Shown: positions 8,397 through 16,308 of the stretch, piece by piece
Layout of the letters: every line of letters starts with the position of its first letter
Numbering within the stretch: position 1 is the first letter of the stretch
Source of the DNA: Armatimonadetes bacterium CG06_land_8_20_14_3_00_66_21
GTDB taxonomy: Bacteria > Armatimonadota > Abditibacteriia > CG2-30-66-41
DNA length: 64,000 nt
Assembly (NCBI GenBank): GCA_002779825.1
Contig: PEVN01000452.1
Coordinates: 18,371 to 82,370, forward strand
Reading direction: 5' to 3'
Translations under genes and position numbers: made by a program
Notes under the pieces: generated by a model
Databases searched by the model: none
The model's input: the letters and a program-made list of their open reading frames with translations, nothing else
What the model was told of the DNA's origin: nothing

Positions 8397-9641
8397 ATGG
8401 CAATCCCCAACACTGTCAGCCAACGGGCTGACTACACCTTCAAGTTCAACCGCCATCTGGGCCGCCACGGCTGGTTGAGACTGACCCCGGCATACTCAGT
8501 TAAACTGGTCGAGGAGATCCTGCAGACGGTGCCTCCGGAGTCCCGCGTGCTCGACCCATTTTCGGGCACGGCCACGACGCCGCTCTGCGCGGGGTACCGA
8601 GGGTTTTCGGCCGTGGGGCTGGAATTGAACCCCTTTTTGGTGTGGCTCGCCCAGGCCAAGACGGACCACTACCGCGCCTCGGACGTCCACGACGCGAGTG
8701 CAGCAGGACGGGACTTGGCTGAACGACTGCGGCGCGGGAGGCCGACACCAAGCTGCGCGCCCCCGATTCACAACATCGAACGATGGTGGGACGAGACCGA
8801 GCTCGCCTTCCTCTGCGCACTGAAAGGCGCGATTGGCCAGGGGCAACCCGACGACACCAAGGCCACGAGGCTGCTCCTCGTATGCTTCTGCCGGCTTGTG
8901 ATCAAGCTGTCGAACGCGGCGTTCAACCACCAATCCATGTCGTTCAAGCAGAAGAGCGCCGGTTCCGGCCAACTGCAACTCCTGCCCGACGAACCCGACT
9001 TCGTTTCCCTCTTCAAGGGCGAACTCGACGAAGTGCTCGCGGGCGCCCGCGACAACCCCCCCACGGTGCCAGAGATCGTCCAGGGCAACGCAAGGGACAT
9101 GGCCGCTGTCCGAGGACGGACGTTTGACTGCGTTATTACGTCGCCTCCGTACCCCAACCGGATCTCGTACATCAGGGAGCTTCGTCCGTACATGTACTGG
9201 CTCGGGTACCTCTCGAATGGACGAGAGGCTGGGGACTTGGACTGGGAAGCCATCGGCGGGACTTGGGGCGTGGCCACGAGCAGGCTGTCCGAGTGGGAAC
9301 GAAGCCCAGACGGCTTCTACCCCCCCTACTTCGCCGCTCTGTTGGAAGCGATCCGTCATGCCAGCGAGAAGAACGGTCCGCTTCTCTCGGACTACGTCGC
9401 GCGCTACTTCGAGGACATATGGCTCCACCTTCAGCGGATGCGCGCGCTATTGCCCACCGACGCACGGGTCCACTACATCATCGGCAACTCGACCTTCTAC
9501 GATGTTCTCGTGCCTGTAGAGCGACTCTATGTGGACATGCTCAGGGAGTTGGGATTCCGGCACATCGAGGTGCGCACGATCCGCAAGCGGAACTCCAAGA
9601 GGGCGCTCTATGAGTTCGATGTCTCGGCGACATCCGGGTGA
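8397..9641 (+). CDS. Site-specific DNA methyltransferase, N4-cytosine/N6-adenine type, motif I before motif IV
   Basis: A 414-residue DNA methyltransferase. The AdoMet-binding motif I, DPFSGTATT, lies near residue 45 and is followed by a motif-II-like AVGLELNPF. The catalytic motif IV, CVITSPPYPNRISYIRE, is near 245-260. TSPPY is characteristic of N4-cytosine enzymes, though N6-adenine cannot be excluded. In the common beta group SPPY comes first and DPFxGSGTT last; here the order is reversed, so this is a permuted form. About 150-220 probably holds target recognition. The ATG at 8397 is chosen; a GTG at 8388 in frame is also possible. It follows the endonuclease-like gene directly and should protect host DNA if that protein is a nuclease. 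Confidence 0.85.
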   Translation: MAIPNTVSQRADYTFKFNRHLGRHGWLRLTPAYSVKLVEEILQTVPPESRVLDPFSGTATTPLCAGYRGFSAVGLELNPFLVWLAQAKTDHYRASDVHDASAAGRDLAERLRRGRPTPSCAPPIHNIERWWDETELAFLCALKGAIGQGQPDDTKATRLLLVCFCRLVIKLSNAAFNHQSMSFKQKSAGSGQLQLLPDEPDFVSLFKGELDEVLAGARDNPPTVPEIVQGNARDMAAVRGRTFDCVITSPPYPNRISYIRELRPYMYWLGYLSNGREAGDLDWEAIGGTWGVATSRLSEWERSPDGFYPPYFAALLEAIRHASEKNGPLLSDYVARYFEDIWLHLQRMRALLPTDARVHYIIGNSTFYDVLVPVERLYVDMLRELGFRHIEVRTIRKRNSKRALYEFDVSATSG

Positions 9642-9680
9642 GGGAGTCACCCACCTGAACACCGTGCCAGCGAACTCCCC

Positions 9681-9698
9681 CTCGACATCGATGTCGAG
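9681..9698. repeat. 18-bp perfect palindrome downstream of the methyltransferase gene
   Basis: CTCGACATCGATGTCGAG is self-complementary over all 18 bases and lies 40 bases after the methyltransferase stop. No T-run follows. It could be a cruciform or RNA stem ending the operon, or a protein-binding site. Confidence 0.6.
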
Positions 9699-9883
9699 AG
9701 CGCTGCTGCCATCGGCTACCCGACATGGTGCGGGGCCCATAGCACAGGCCGCACCCACGCCATCGACCTGCCCCCGCCCTCATCCACGCTCTCCACGCCG
9801 CCTGCGAGGCTACCGGCGGCAAGCCCGAGCCGCGTTCTCGTCGCACTTTGCCCAAGCTTCCCGTGCCTATTCCCCCCGCAGCC

Positions 9884-9913
9884 TTGACTCGGCCGCCGCC
9901 CATGGGGTACAGT
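9884..9913 (+). promoter_or_regulatory. Candidate sigma-70 promoter for the helicase gene
   Basis: TTGACT (9884-9889), an 18-base spacer and TACAGT (9908-9913). It matches the housekeeping consensus well in a region without other coding signal. The start would be near 9920. Confidence 0.5.
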
Positions 9914-10367
9914 GTGTTATTCGGGCAGTAGGGCCATGGGCTCGTCAGGGCCGCAGCAGGGCTTGCCAGTGCTCTCCCGATTGCTCCGTTCTCCCGCCTC
10001 GTCCCGGTGAGGCAGATGCCGTTTGCCGGGTACGGGAGAGCAAGGGTCGAGGGTGGTTCACCTCCTCGATTGGTCCGTTGCGGACCACCGCCGTTTCCCA
10101 GACCCAGGCGACGGCGTTTCCATGTGTTGTGCTGTTCTGCAGTCTCTGCCAAGCAGGGAGCTGTCCAGGCAGTGAAGGGTCCCGTTACCGGTCTTACCGC
10201 CAGCCGCCGGTACGGAGTCAGGCGCAGTGGTTGGCGGACCCACCCACAGGGTCACACTCGCGTTCGACAAGTGCTGCGTTACACGTGATCCACTGGGTAC
10301 TGAGAAGGTGTCGCCGTGTCGGTGTCGCCTCGGAGTCAGGTGTAGCACAGCAACAGAAGGAGTCACA

Positions 10368-11675
10368 GTGAGTTTTCAGGAGTTCAACCTACATCCGAAG
10401 ATCGCCGCCGGTGTCAACGCCTTAGGCTACGTTGAGCCGACCCCCATTCAGACCCAGGCGATGCCCGCAGTCCTCGAAGGTCGCGACGTCATGGGGCTGG
10501 CGCAAACCGGCACCGGAAAAACCGCCGCGTTCGCGCTGCCGATCCTCCAACGCCTCATGAGCGGCCCCCGCGGCCGCATCCGTGCGCTGGTCATTTCTCC
10601 CACCCGGGAGCTGGCCGAGCAGATCCACGACGATTTCTGCGACCTGGGTCAGCAGACCGGCCTCCGCACCGCCACCGTCTACGGCGGCGTGGGATTCATG
10701 CCCCAGAAGAGCAAGCTCAACGGAAAGTGCGAGATCGTCGTCGCCTGCCCCGGGCGGCTGCTGGACCACCTCGGCCGGCGTACCATTGACCTGCGCCACG
10801 TGGAGGTGCTGGTCATCGACGAAGCGGACCAGCTCTTTGACATGGGCTTCCTGCCCAACGTGCGCCAGATTCTGCGTCACCTTCCCACCCAGCGGCAGAC
10901 GCTGTTCTTCTCGGCGACGATGCCCCGCGACGTGGAAGCGCTTGCCCGGGACGTCCTGGGCGATCCCGTTCGCGTTCAGGTGGGCTTCTGCAAGCCGGCC
11001 GACACGGTTTCCCACGCGCTGTACCCCGTCAAGCAACAGCTCAAGACGCCCCTGTTGGTGGAGTTGCTCAAGCGGGTCGACACCGAGTCGGTGCTCGTCT
11101 TCACCCGCACAAAGCACCGCGCTGCCAAGTTGGCGCAGCAACTGGGGCGGGCGGGCTTCGGCGCCACTGCGCTGCAAGGGAACCTGTCCCAGAGCAAACG
11201 ACAGTCTGCGCTTGACGAGTTCCGCCGGGGTTCCGTGCGCATTCTGGTTGCCACTGACCTCGCCGCCCGGGGCCTCGATGTGTTGAGCATCTCGCACGTC
11301 ATCAACTACGACATCCCCGACACCGCCGACGCCTACACCCACCGCATCGGCCGCACCGGGCGGGCGTCTCAGACGGGCGAAGCCTACACCTTCGTCACTC
11401 CGGACGACCGCACGCAAGTCCGCCAGATCGAGCGCATCCTGGGTGCGCAGATCAAACAGGTGAGGCTCAACGGCTTCAACTACGACGCCAGCGGCAGCAG
11501 GGACGAGTTCGCTCGCGAATCCGGCCGCCCCGCGCGCCAGCAGCAACGCCCGCGAGTGCGAGAGGGCCAGTCGCGCAGCAACTACACCTCGTTCGGCAGC
11601 CGCACCAACGGCCCGTCGCGCAAGCCGCACCCCCGCCGCGGCCCGTGGCGGATCAGCGACGCACAAGCTCTGTAG
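10368..11675 (+). CDS. rhlE: DEAD-box ATP-dependent RNA helicase, RhlE-like
   Basis: A 435-residue RNA helicase that uses ATP to remodel RNA, typically in ribosome assembly or mRNA decay. All core motifs are present: an N-terminal Q-motif region (FQEFNLHPKI, PTPIQTQAMP), Walker A AQTGTGKTAAF near 45, PTRELA, VIDEADQLF, SATMP, VATDLAARGLDV and HRIGRTGR. The C-terminal tail, after about residue 360, is basic and low-complexity (SRKPHPRRGPWR), as in RhlE-type enzymes. The frame is open further upstream, but the GTG at 10368 is chosen because AGAAGGAG lies just before it and the Q-motif region follows at once. A hairpin terminator follows the gene. Confidence 0.92.
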   Translation: MSFQEFNLHPKIAAGVNALGYVEPTPIQTQAMPAVLEGRDVMGLAQTGTGKTAAFALPILQRLMSGPRGRIRALVISPTRELAEQIHDDFCDLGQQTGLRTATVYGGVGFMPQKSKLNGKCEIVVACPGRLLDHLGRRTIDLRHVEVLVIDEADQLFDMGFLPNVRQILRHLPTQRQTLFFSATMPRDVEALARDVLGDPVRVQVGFCKPADTVSHALYPVKQQLKTPLLVELLKRVDTESVLVFTRTKHRAAKLAQQLGRAGFGATALQGNLSQSKRQSALDEFRRGSVRILVATDLAARGLDVLSISHVINYDIPDTADAYTHRIGRTGRASQTGEAYTFVTPDDRTQVRQIERILGAQIKQVRLNGFNYDASGSRDEFARESGRPARQQQRPRVREGQSRSNYTSFGSRTNGPSRKPHPRRGPWRISDAQAL

Positions 11676-11701
11676 CTCTTAGATCTCAAGTCGATTGAGT
11701 A

Positions 11702-11745
11702 GGCGGCGGCGGCTCCGGTATCCCTCCGGGCTGTCGCCGCCTTTC
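11702..11745 (+). terminator. Rho-independent terminator after the helicase gene
   Basis: GGCGGCG (11702-11708) pairs with CGCCGCC (11735-11741), with a GC-rich loop that can fold further, and is followed by TTT. It lies 27 bases after the stop. Confidence 0.6.
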
Positions 11746-11955
11746 GCTATTCCGGGCATGTCGCGCCGCGGTCTTGCCCTATCGCCGCTGACCAGATAGC
11801 CTCCTCTGCGCGCCGCTGCGGACGAACCACAAGCGGCGGGAAGACGTGACAATGAGCGCGGCGTGGAGAAGTGTCCCGATAGACGGCGGCCTGATTGCTC
11901 CACGGACCTTCGGCTCCATGCGCAAGCGCATGAGTCTGTGAGGTGAGCCGACCGC

Positions 11956-12294
11956 GTGCCCGCTCCGCCGAGCCTCTGCGAACCCTACGAGCAGGCGACC
12001 GTCCTCCGCGAACTGCACGAGCGCTTCCCCGGCATGCGCCCGCGAATCCAGATGGAGGTCGACCAGTTCGGGCGGCTGGTCGACTGGACCTGGTATGCCC
12101 GCCGCGGATCCGCCTATCTGTACAACAAGGAGTCCATGGCGGTTACCGTCGAGTCGCCCCAGACGGCAGCGGCGCTCCGCCAGCAGGCCCGGTGGCGGGT
12201 GCTTCAGGAGAGCGACTGGGAGATGACGTTCCTCGTGCCCGATGCCGACTTCGCGGAGGTGGCAGGGCTGGTGGGGTTGCACCAACGGGTGTAG
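11956..12294 (+). CDS. Hypothetical protein, 112 residues
   Basis: A small soluble protein from a GTG start, of unknown function. Codon third positions are strongly G/C, like real genes nearby. It includes the aromatic-rich stretch DQFGRLVDWTWYARRGSAYL and ends FAEVAGLVGLHQRV. There is no signal peptide or membrane segment and no motif I recognise. It ends 24 bases before the brnT-like gene, so it may be co-transcribed with the toxin-antitoxin remnant. Confidence 0.55.
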   Translation: MPAPPSLCEPYEQATVLRELHERFPGMRPRIQMEVDQFGRLVDWTWYARRGSAYLYNKESMAVTVESPQTAAALRQQARWRVLQESDWEMTFLVPDADFAEVAGLVGLHQRV

Positions 12295-12318
12295 CGGCCT
12301 GGTCTCTCTGTCTGTACA

Positions 12319-12516
12319 ATGTGCTCCGTGCGCCTCCACTTCGATCCTGCCAAGAACGAGCGCAACATCCGCGACCGCAGGCTCTCCTTCGAATCGGCGG
12401 CCGACTTCGACTTCGACGGCGTGGTGTACGTTGACGATCGGGAAGACTGCGGAGAGACACGCTACGTTGCGATAGGACTGCTCGACGGCTATGCCAAAGC
12501 CCGAAGCTCTCGTTGA
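12319..12516 (+). pseudogene. brnT: Truncated BrnT-type toxin
   Basis: BrnT proteins are small ribonuclease toxins of the RelE fold, neutralised by BrnA. The 65-residue product matches the first two thirds of the family: LHFDPAKNERNIRDRRLSFESA, given here as LHFDPAKNERN then RLSFESAADF, followed by ETRYVAIGLLDG. Family members usually run to about 90 residues and continue into a strand and helix with a conserved RIISARKA-like segment. Here the frame leaves the family pattern right after GLLDG and stops at 12516, inside the antitoxin gene. The missing third should hold active-site residues, so the toxin is probably dead. A deletion joining brnT to brnA explains the structure best. Confidence 0.6.
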
Positions 12517-12766
12517 CGCTCTCGGCGAGGTGCGAGAGATCATGCCGTCCGACCTCGAGGGCTTTCGTCCCGCGCGGGAGGCGCTGCCGGCATCGCGCTG
12601 CAAGACCGTCGGCGTGCCCGGGCCGCAGAAGACACCCACCAAGCAACGCCTCCCCCTCAGGCTGTCGGCAGACGTCGTTCAACGGTTTCGCGCAACTGGC
12701 GACGGGTGGCAGACACGGGCGGACGCGGCCCTCCAGGACTGGCTAAAGTCACACAATCCTGCGTAG
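12491..12766 (+). CDS. brnA: BrnA-type antitoxin
   Basis: A 91-residue protein whose C-terminal half has the BrnA/DUF4415 ribbon-helix-helix pattern: KQRLPLRLSADVVQRFRATG followed by WQTRADAALQDWL. BrnA binds the BrnT toxin and represses the brnTA promoter. The ATG at 12491 lies inside the truncated brnT frame, overlapping it by 26 bases, a tighter overlap than usual and consistent with a deletion at the junction. The N-terminal 40 residues do not resemble standard BrnA and may include sequence altered by that event. With its toxin broken, it may persist as an orphan regulator. Confidence 0.75.
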   Translation: MPKPEALVDALGEVREIMPSDLEGFRPAREALPASRCKTVGVPGPQKTPTKQRLPLRLSADVVQRFRATGDGWQTRADAALQDWLKSHNPA

Positions 12767-12803
12767 CGCGCTCTCCGCACTCCCCCCAAGGAGGGAACTT
12801 GGC

Positions 12804-14348
12804 GTGTTCGCGTTCACGAGCCGATACTGCACAACTGCCACCGGCAGGAGGGCTGGCGCAGCACTCCTCGTCGCCGGTCTGGCAACTGCCGCCGCAGCGC
12901 AGCAGCCCGCGGCGCCCGACTCGCCCCCCCTCGTTCGCCCTGCCCCCAAGCAGTTCCTGTGGGGCTTCTGCCAGGTCTGTTCGGGAACCTGGCCGCTGAG
13001 CGATGAAGAGATGGCGCGGACCGTCAAGGACTTGGGTGTCAACGCCATTCGCCTCTTCGTGCCGCCAGCGTGGGTGGGCTTCCCGCAGAAGACCTGGCAG
13101 GGGCCGGAGTCCATCGACTACACGAAGACGCCGGCCGACGAACTCGTGTGGGATCGACCGTCGCCGGAGATCGACTCGCTCGACGAGGTGATTGCGCAGC
13201 TTCGACGCTTCGGTATCCACCCCTTGGTGATGCCCCTGTTCGTGACACCTTACACGGACTACCTGTACAAGGACGACCTGACGTTCCTCAACGACCCCGA
13301 CAACAAGGTGGGGGGGCAGCCCAGCCCGGTGGACTTCACCGGTATCAAGCCGCTGGAGCAGGTGCTCTACCTCGCTCGCGCCGTTGCCCGCCACCTGCAC
13401 GAGAAGTTCGGCGACGACTTCACGATGATCTTCGACGAGGTCCGCGGCGGCAATCCGGAGCCGCCGGCCGCCCATGTCGGGGAGCAGGAACGATGGGCGC
13501 AGGTTGTTGCTGCCCTCAAGCAGGAAGCGCCCGGCTGCACGGTCTTCTCACCAGAGCTGTGTGTCGGCATGTGGTGGTGGCCCACGGCGCTCAAGAATGA
13601 CGGCGAGGTGGCGGGCAAGCTCTTGGAGTACAACGAGCAATGGCCCCGCGGCGACCGGATCGAGAACTACGCCGCCTCCTTCGACGCACTGGCCATCTCG
13701 TTCTTCGAGATTGGGGTCCGGGAATGGCTGAAGTTCGCGCCGACCCGCACGTTCGTGCAGGTCAACGCCGACGTTCCGCTGCACGTCACCCGCGACCACT
13801 GCCGACCGAAGCAGTGGTTCTGGGGGGAGGCGCCGTGGGGCTCGTGCGAGGCGTTGGCGCTACAGCGCACCTGGACCGGCGTGTTCTTCGGAACGGACAA
13901 CTGCCGCGGCCTCCTGTCGTGGCAGCTCAAGGACCATGAGGGCAGCGGCTCGGGCGTGATTCAGAAGGACGGCAAGCTCGCCGATACCTACCCCGCGGCG
14001 CAGCAGTTCGCGCGGGTGGTCTGCGAGGAGAGTCGCTTCCTCGCCACATACCACGGGGCGGTAAACGCGGACGGGTTCCCGGTCGCCAGAGACGACCAGT
14101 TCGTGGAAGAAGACCGCGACGTCATGACGCGGTTGCTCGGGCAGCACTTGGTTGTCTTCAACTGCGGCAGTCGTCGGACTGACCTGCTGCTGCGCAACCC
14201 CCAAGGCTGCACCTTACAGCCCGTCGTGCAGCCGGGATGGCCGCACAGCCTGAAGATCGAGCACCGGGGCGACGAGGCAGTGCTCTCCGGAGTGATCCCC
14301 TCGCACCTCTATCTGCTTCGCCTGCTGCCACCGAGTCCTGGCGAGTAG
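12804..14348 (+). CDS. Secreted (beta/alpha)8 glycosidase-like protein
   Basis: A 514-residue exported protein from a GTG start behind a strong AAGGAGG site. Residues 1-32 form a signal peptide (GAALLVAGLATAAAAQ). The body reads like a TIM-barrel glycosidase: FLWGFCQVCSGTWPL, VNAIRLFVPPAWVGFP, GIHPLVMPLFVTPY, MIFDEVRGGNPE near residue 208, FSPELCVGMWWWP and LLSWQLKDHEGSG. The C-terminal 90 residues form a short beta-domain typical of clan-A glycosidases (LVVFNCGSRRTDL). The exact family and substrate are not recognisable. It starts a run of three same-strand secreted glycan-related genes ending at 17360. Confidence 0.75.
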   Translation: MFAFTSRYCTTATGRRAGAALLVAGLATAAAAQQPAAPDSPPLVRPAPKQFLWGFCQVCSGTWPLSDEEMARTVKDLGVNAIRLFVPPAWVGFPQKTWQGPESIDYTKTPADELVWDRPSPEIDSLDEVIAQLRRFGIHPLVMPLFVTPYTDYLYKDDLTFLNDPDNKVGGQPSPVDFTGIKPLEQVLYLARAVARHLHEKFGDDFTMIFDEVRGGNPEPPAAHVGEQERWAQVVAALKQEAPGCTVFSPELCVGMWWWPTALKNDGEVAGKLLEYNEQWPRGDRIENYAASFDALAISFFEIGVREWLKFAPTRTFVQVNADVPLHVTRDHCRPKQWFWGEAPWGSCEALALQRTWTGVFFGTDNCRGLLSWQLKDHEGSGSGVIQKDGKLADTYPAAQQFARVVCEESRFLATYHGAVNADGFPVARDDQFVEEDRDVMTRLLGQHLVVFNCGSRRTDLLLRNPQGCTLQPVVQPGWPHSLKIEHRGDEAVLSGVIPSHLYLLRLLPPSPGE

Positions 14349-14454
14349 AATGGGAGCCCGACGCGCAGGCGTTTCTGTAACGCGAGGAGCATAGCGGGAG
14401 TCCAACGGCCGTGCTTGGACTGAACACCGCACGGCAGGAGACGCTTCCGTTCCG

Positions 14455-14516
14455 CAGGACGCCCGAACTTGTTCAGGGCTGGGCGCGAGGAGTGCCCGAA
14501 CCAGTCGGGCGTCCTG
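14455..14516 (+). promoter_or_regulatory. 12-bp inverted repeat next to the ribosome site of the WbsX-like gene
   Basis: CAGGACGCCCGA (14455-14466) pairs perfectly with TCGGGCGTCCTG (14505-14516) across a 38-base loop. The AAGGAG ribosome-site sequence begins one base later at 14518, so the stem sits directly against the translation start region of the gene at 14536. It could tune translation or act as an operator. Confidence 0.45.
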
Positions 14517-14535
14517 AAGGAGCGGCCGACGGAGA

Positions 14536-16308
14536 ATGGCAATGATGCCCGTGATTGAGCGGATGTGGAGAACCTGTTGGACCGTGACTGTGCTGAGCCT
14601 CAGCGCGGGTCGCTGTCCGGTGCAGGGCGCGGAAGTGAAGGTGTGGAACGGCGACTACGTCCCGCCGCCGCGGCCGCTCAAGACCGAAGTCACAGTCGGT
14701 GCTTACGTCTTCCCAGGCTGGTACCGCGATGAGGGCAAGGGCGACTACCCCTACAAGACCCACGACGAGGACAGCGAGTGGCGCCAGGTCGCCAAGTGTC
14801 CGAAGCCGCGACCACTGCTTGGCTTCTACGAGGATTCGCTGCCGGAGGTCAACGACTGGCACATCAAGTGGGCGCTTGAGCATGGGGTGTCCTTCTTCTG
14901 CTTCGACTGGTACTGGAACGCCGGCGAACACCGACTGCTCCGCACTTTGGAGCGCGGGTTCCTGAAGGCGAAGTACTGCGACCAGATGAAGTTCTGTATC
15001 CACTGGTGCAATCACGGGCTGGATTGGCGGAACAAGAAGTGGAACCGCCCTCTGGACGAAGACTTCCGGACCAAGGCGCTGGTCGAGATGAGCGAGTACC
15101 TCGCCGACAACTACTTCAAGCTGCCGAACTACCTGAGGCTCGAAGGACGGCCCGTCCTCGTGGTCTGGGACGCCAAGAGCCTCATTCAGGCCAATGGCGG
15201 CGCAGCCGGGTTTGCCGCCGCGCTGGACGCGATGAACAAGGCGCTTCGGGACCGAGGAATACCGACCCTCTACCTACTCGCCATGTCCAACAGCCAGGGG
15301 ATCCGAGCGGGGGGCTTCGCCGCCACCACCGGGTACGGCTACTACGGGACCGACTACGACTCGAAGTACGAGTGGCGCGCCGGCCGCAGCGTCCCGTACG
15401 ACGAAGTCGTCAAGCACTATGAATCGGTGTGGCGGGGGATCACCGCTGACCCTGTGCTCCCTTACGTGGTGGCCATCGGCTCCAACTGGGACAGCCGCCC
15501 GCGTGCCGGCGATAATGCGGCCGTCATTTCCGGCAAGACGCCTGCGAAGTTCGAGACCATGTGCCGGAACAGCCTGAAGTACGTCGACAAGGGGCTGAAC
15601 CTGGCGATCATCGAGGCTTGGAACGAGTGGGGCGAAGGCAGCTTCATCGAGCCGGACAAGGAGTTCGGCTTCGGGTTCCTGGACGCTGTGCGGAGGGTGT
15701 TCGGCGACGGGACGGGCAACCATCCCGACTACGTGCCCACGCCGGAGAAGATCGCCTCCTTCAGCGTGCTGAAGGGCGACGAACTCGCCAAGGCCAGTGA
15801 GGTCGAGAAGCAGCCGTACCTCGATCCGCCGCTGTCGCTGCGAACCGTGGAGTGGAAGATCGATGAGCCGTTGCCCGACACCAAGGTGCTCAGAGGATGG
15901 GAGTTCGACGGCGCTTCCAGCGAGGGCTGGATGCCCTACCATATTGAGCCGCTCGCCGTGCGCGACGGCGTGCTCCTGACCGCTGTCACGACCGAGGATC
16001 CACAACTCATCGTCGACAATGTGGGCGTGACCCTCGACGACATGGGGTGTCTTGCGCTGCGGCTCCGCGTGCCCGACGGGGTCTCCTCCTGCGAGCTGTT
16101 CTGGACGACTGCAGCCGAGCCGACCATGTCTGCCGACAAGGCCTTCCGGTTTCCGCTCAAGGGCGAGGGACAGTGGCACACGTACCAGGTCGCCAAAGCG
16201 GCGGAAGGCAAGTGGAGCGGGGCGCTGAAGGTCCTCCGGCTCGACCTCGGCGGGCCCGGGGACAAGCTCGAAGTGGACTGGATACGGCTATATGGCAAAC
16301 AACGTTAG
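14536..16308 (+). CDS. Secreted WbsX-type (GH99-like) protein with C-terminal beta-sandwich
   Basis: A 590-residue exported protein. Residues 1-32 are a signal peptide. About 50-400 matches the WbsX/GH99-like family: VGAYVFPGWYRDEGKGDYPY, HGVSFFCFDWYWN, FCIHWCNHGLDWRNKKWN, YLRLEGRPVLVVWD, and the diagnostic IIEAWNEWGEGSFIEP near 358-373. Family members have been linked to polysaccharide biosynthesis and degradation; GH99 enzymes cut mannan-type glycans. About 430-590 is a beta-sandwich (RGWEFDGASSEGW ... LRLDLGG), probably carbohydrate binding. A 12-bp inverted repeat flanks its ribosome site. The stop overlaps the start of the next, broken gene by 17 bases, so they were co-translated. Confidence 0.85.
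   Translation: MAMMPVIERMWRTCWTVTVLSLSAGRCPVQGAEVKVWNGDYVPPPRPLKTEVTVGAYVFPGWYRDEGKGDYPYKTHDEDSEWRQVAKCPKPRPLLGFYEDSLPEVNDWHIKWALEHGVSFFCFDWYWNAGEHRLLRTLERGFLKAKYCDQMKFCIHWCNHGLDWRNKKWNRPLDEDFRTKALVEMSEYLADNYFKLPNYLRLEGRPVLVVWDAKSLIQANGGAAGFAAALDAMNKALRDRGIPTLYLLAMSNSQGIRAGGFAATTGYGYYGTDYDSKYEWRAGRSVPYDEVVKHYESVWRGITADPVLPYVVAIGSNWDSRPRAGDNAAVISGKTPAKFETMCRNSLKYVDKGLNLAIIEAWNEWGEGSFIEPDKEFGFGFLDAVRRVFGDGTGNHPDYVPTPEKIASFSVLKGDELAKASEVEKQPYLDPPLSLRTVEWKIDEPLPDTKVLRGWEFDGASSEGWMPYHIEPLAVRDGVLLTAVTTEDPQLIVDNVGVTLDDMGCLALRLRVPDGVSSCELFWTTAAEPTMSADKAFRFPLKGEGQWHTYQVAKAAEGKWSGALKVLRLDLGGPGDKLEVDWIRLYGKQR

Larger units (their letters stand above)
9642..10367 (+). other. Long non-coding leader region ahead of the DEAD-box helicase
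   Basis: No convincing gene is present in these 726 bases. Frames that stay open lack ribosome sites and protein-like composition. The region holds the palindrome at 9681-9698 and a promoter-like pair at 9884-9913, which would give the helicase mRNA a leader of roughly 450 bases. Long structured leaders occur on some DEAD-box helicase mRNAs in other bacteria, so a regulatory RNA role is plausible but unproven. Confidence 0.45.
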
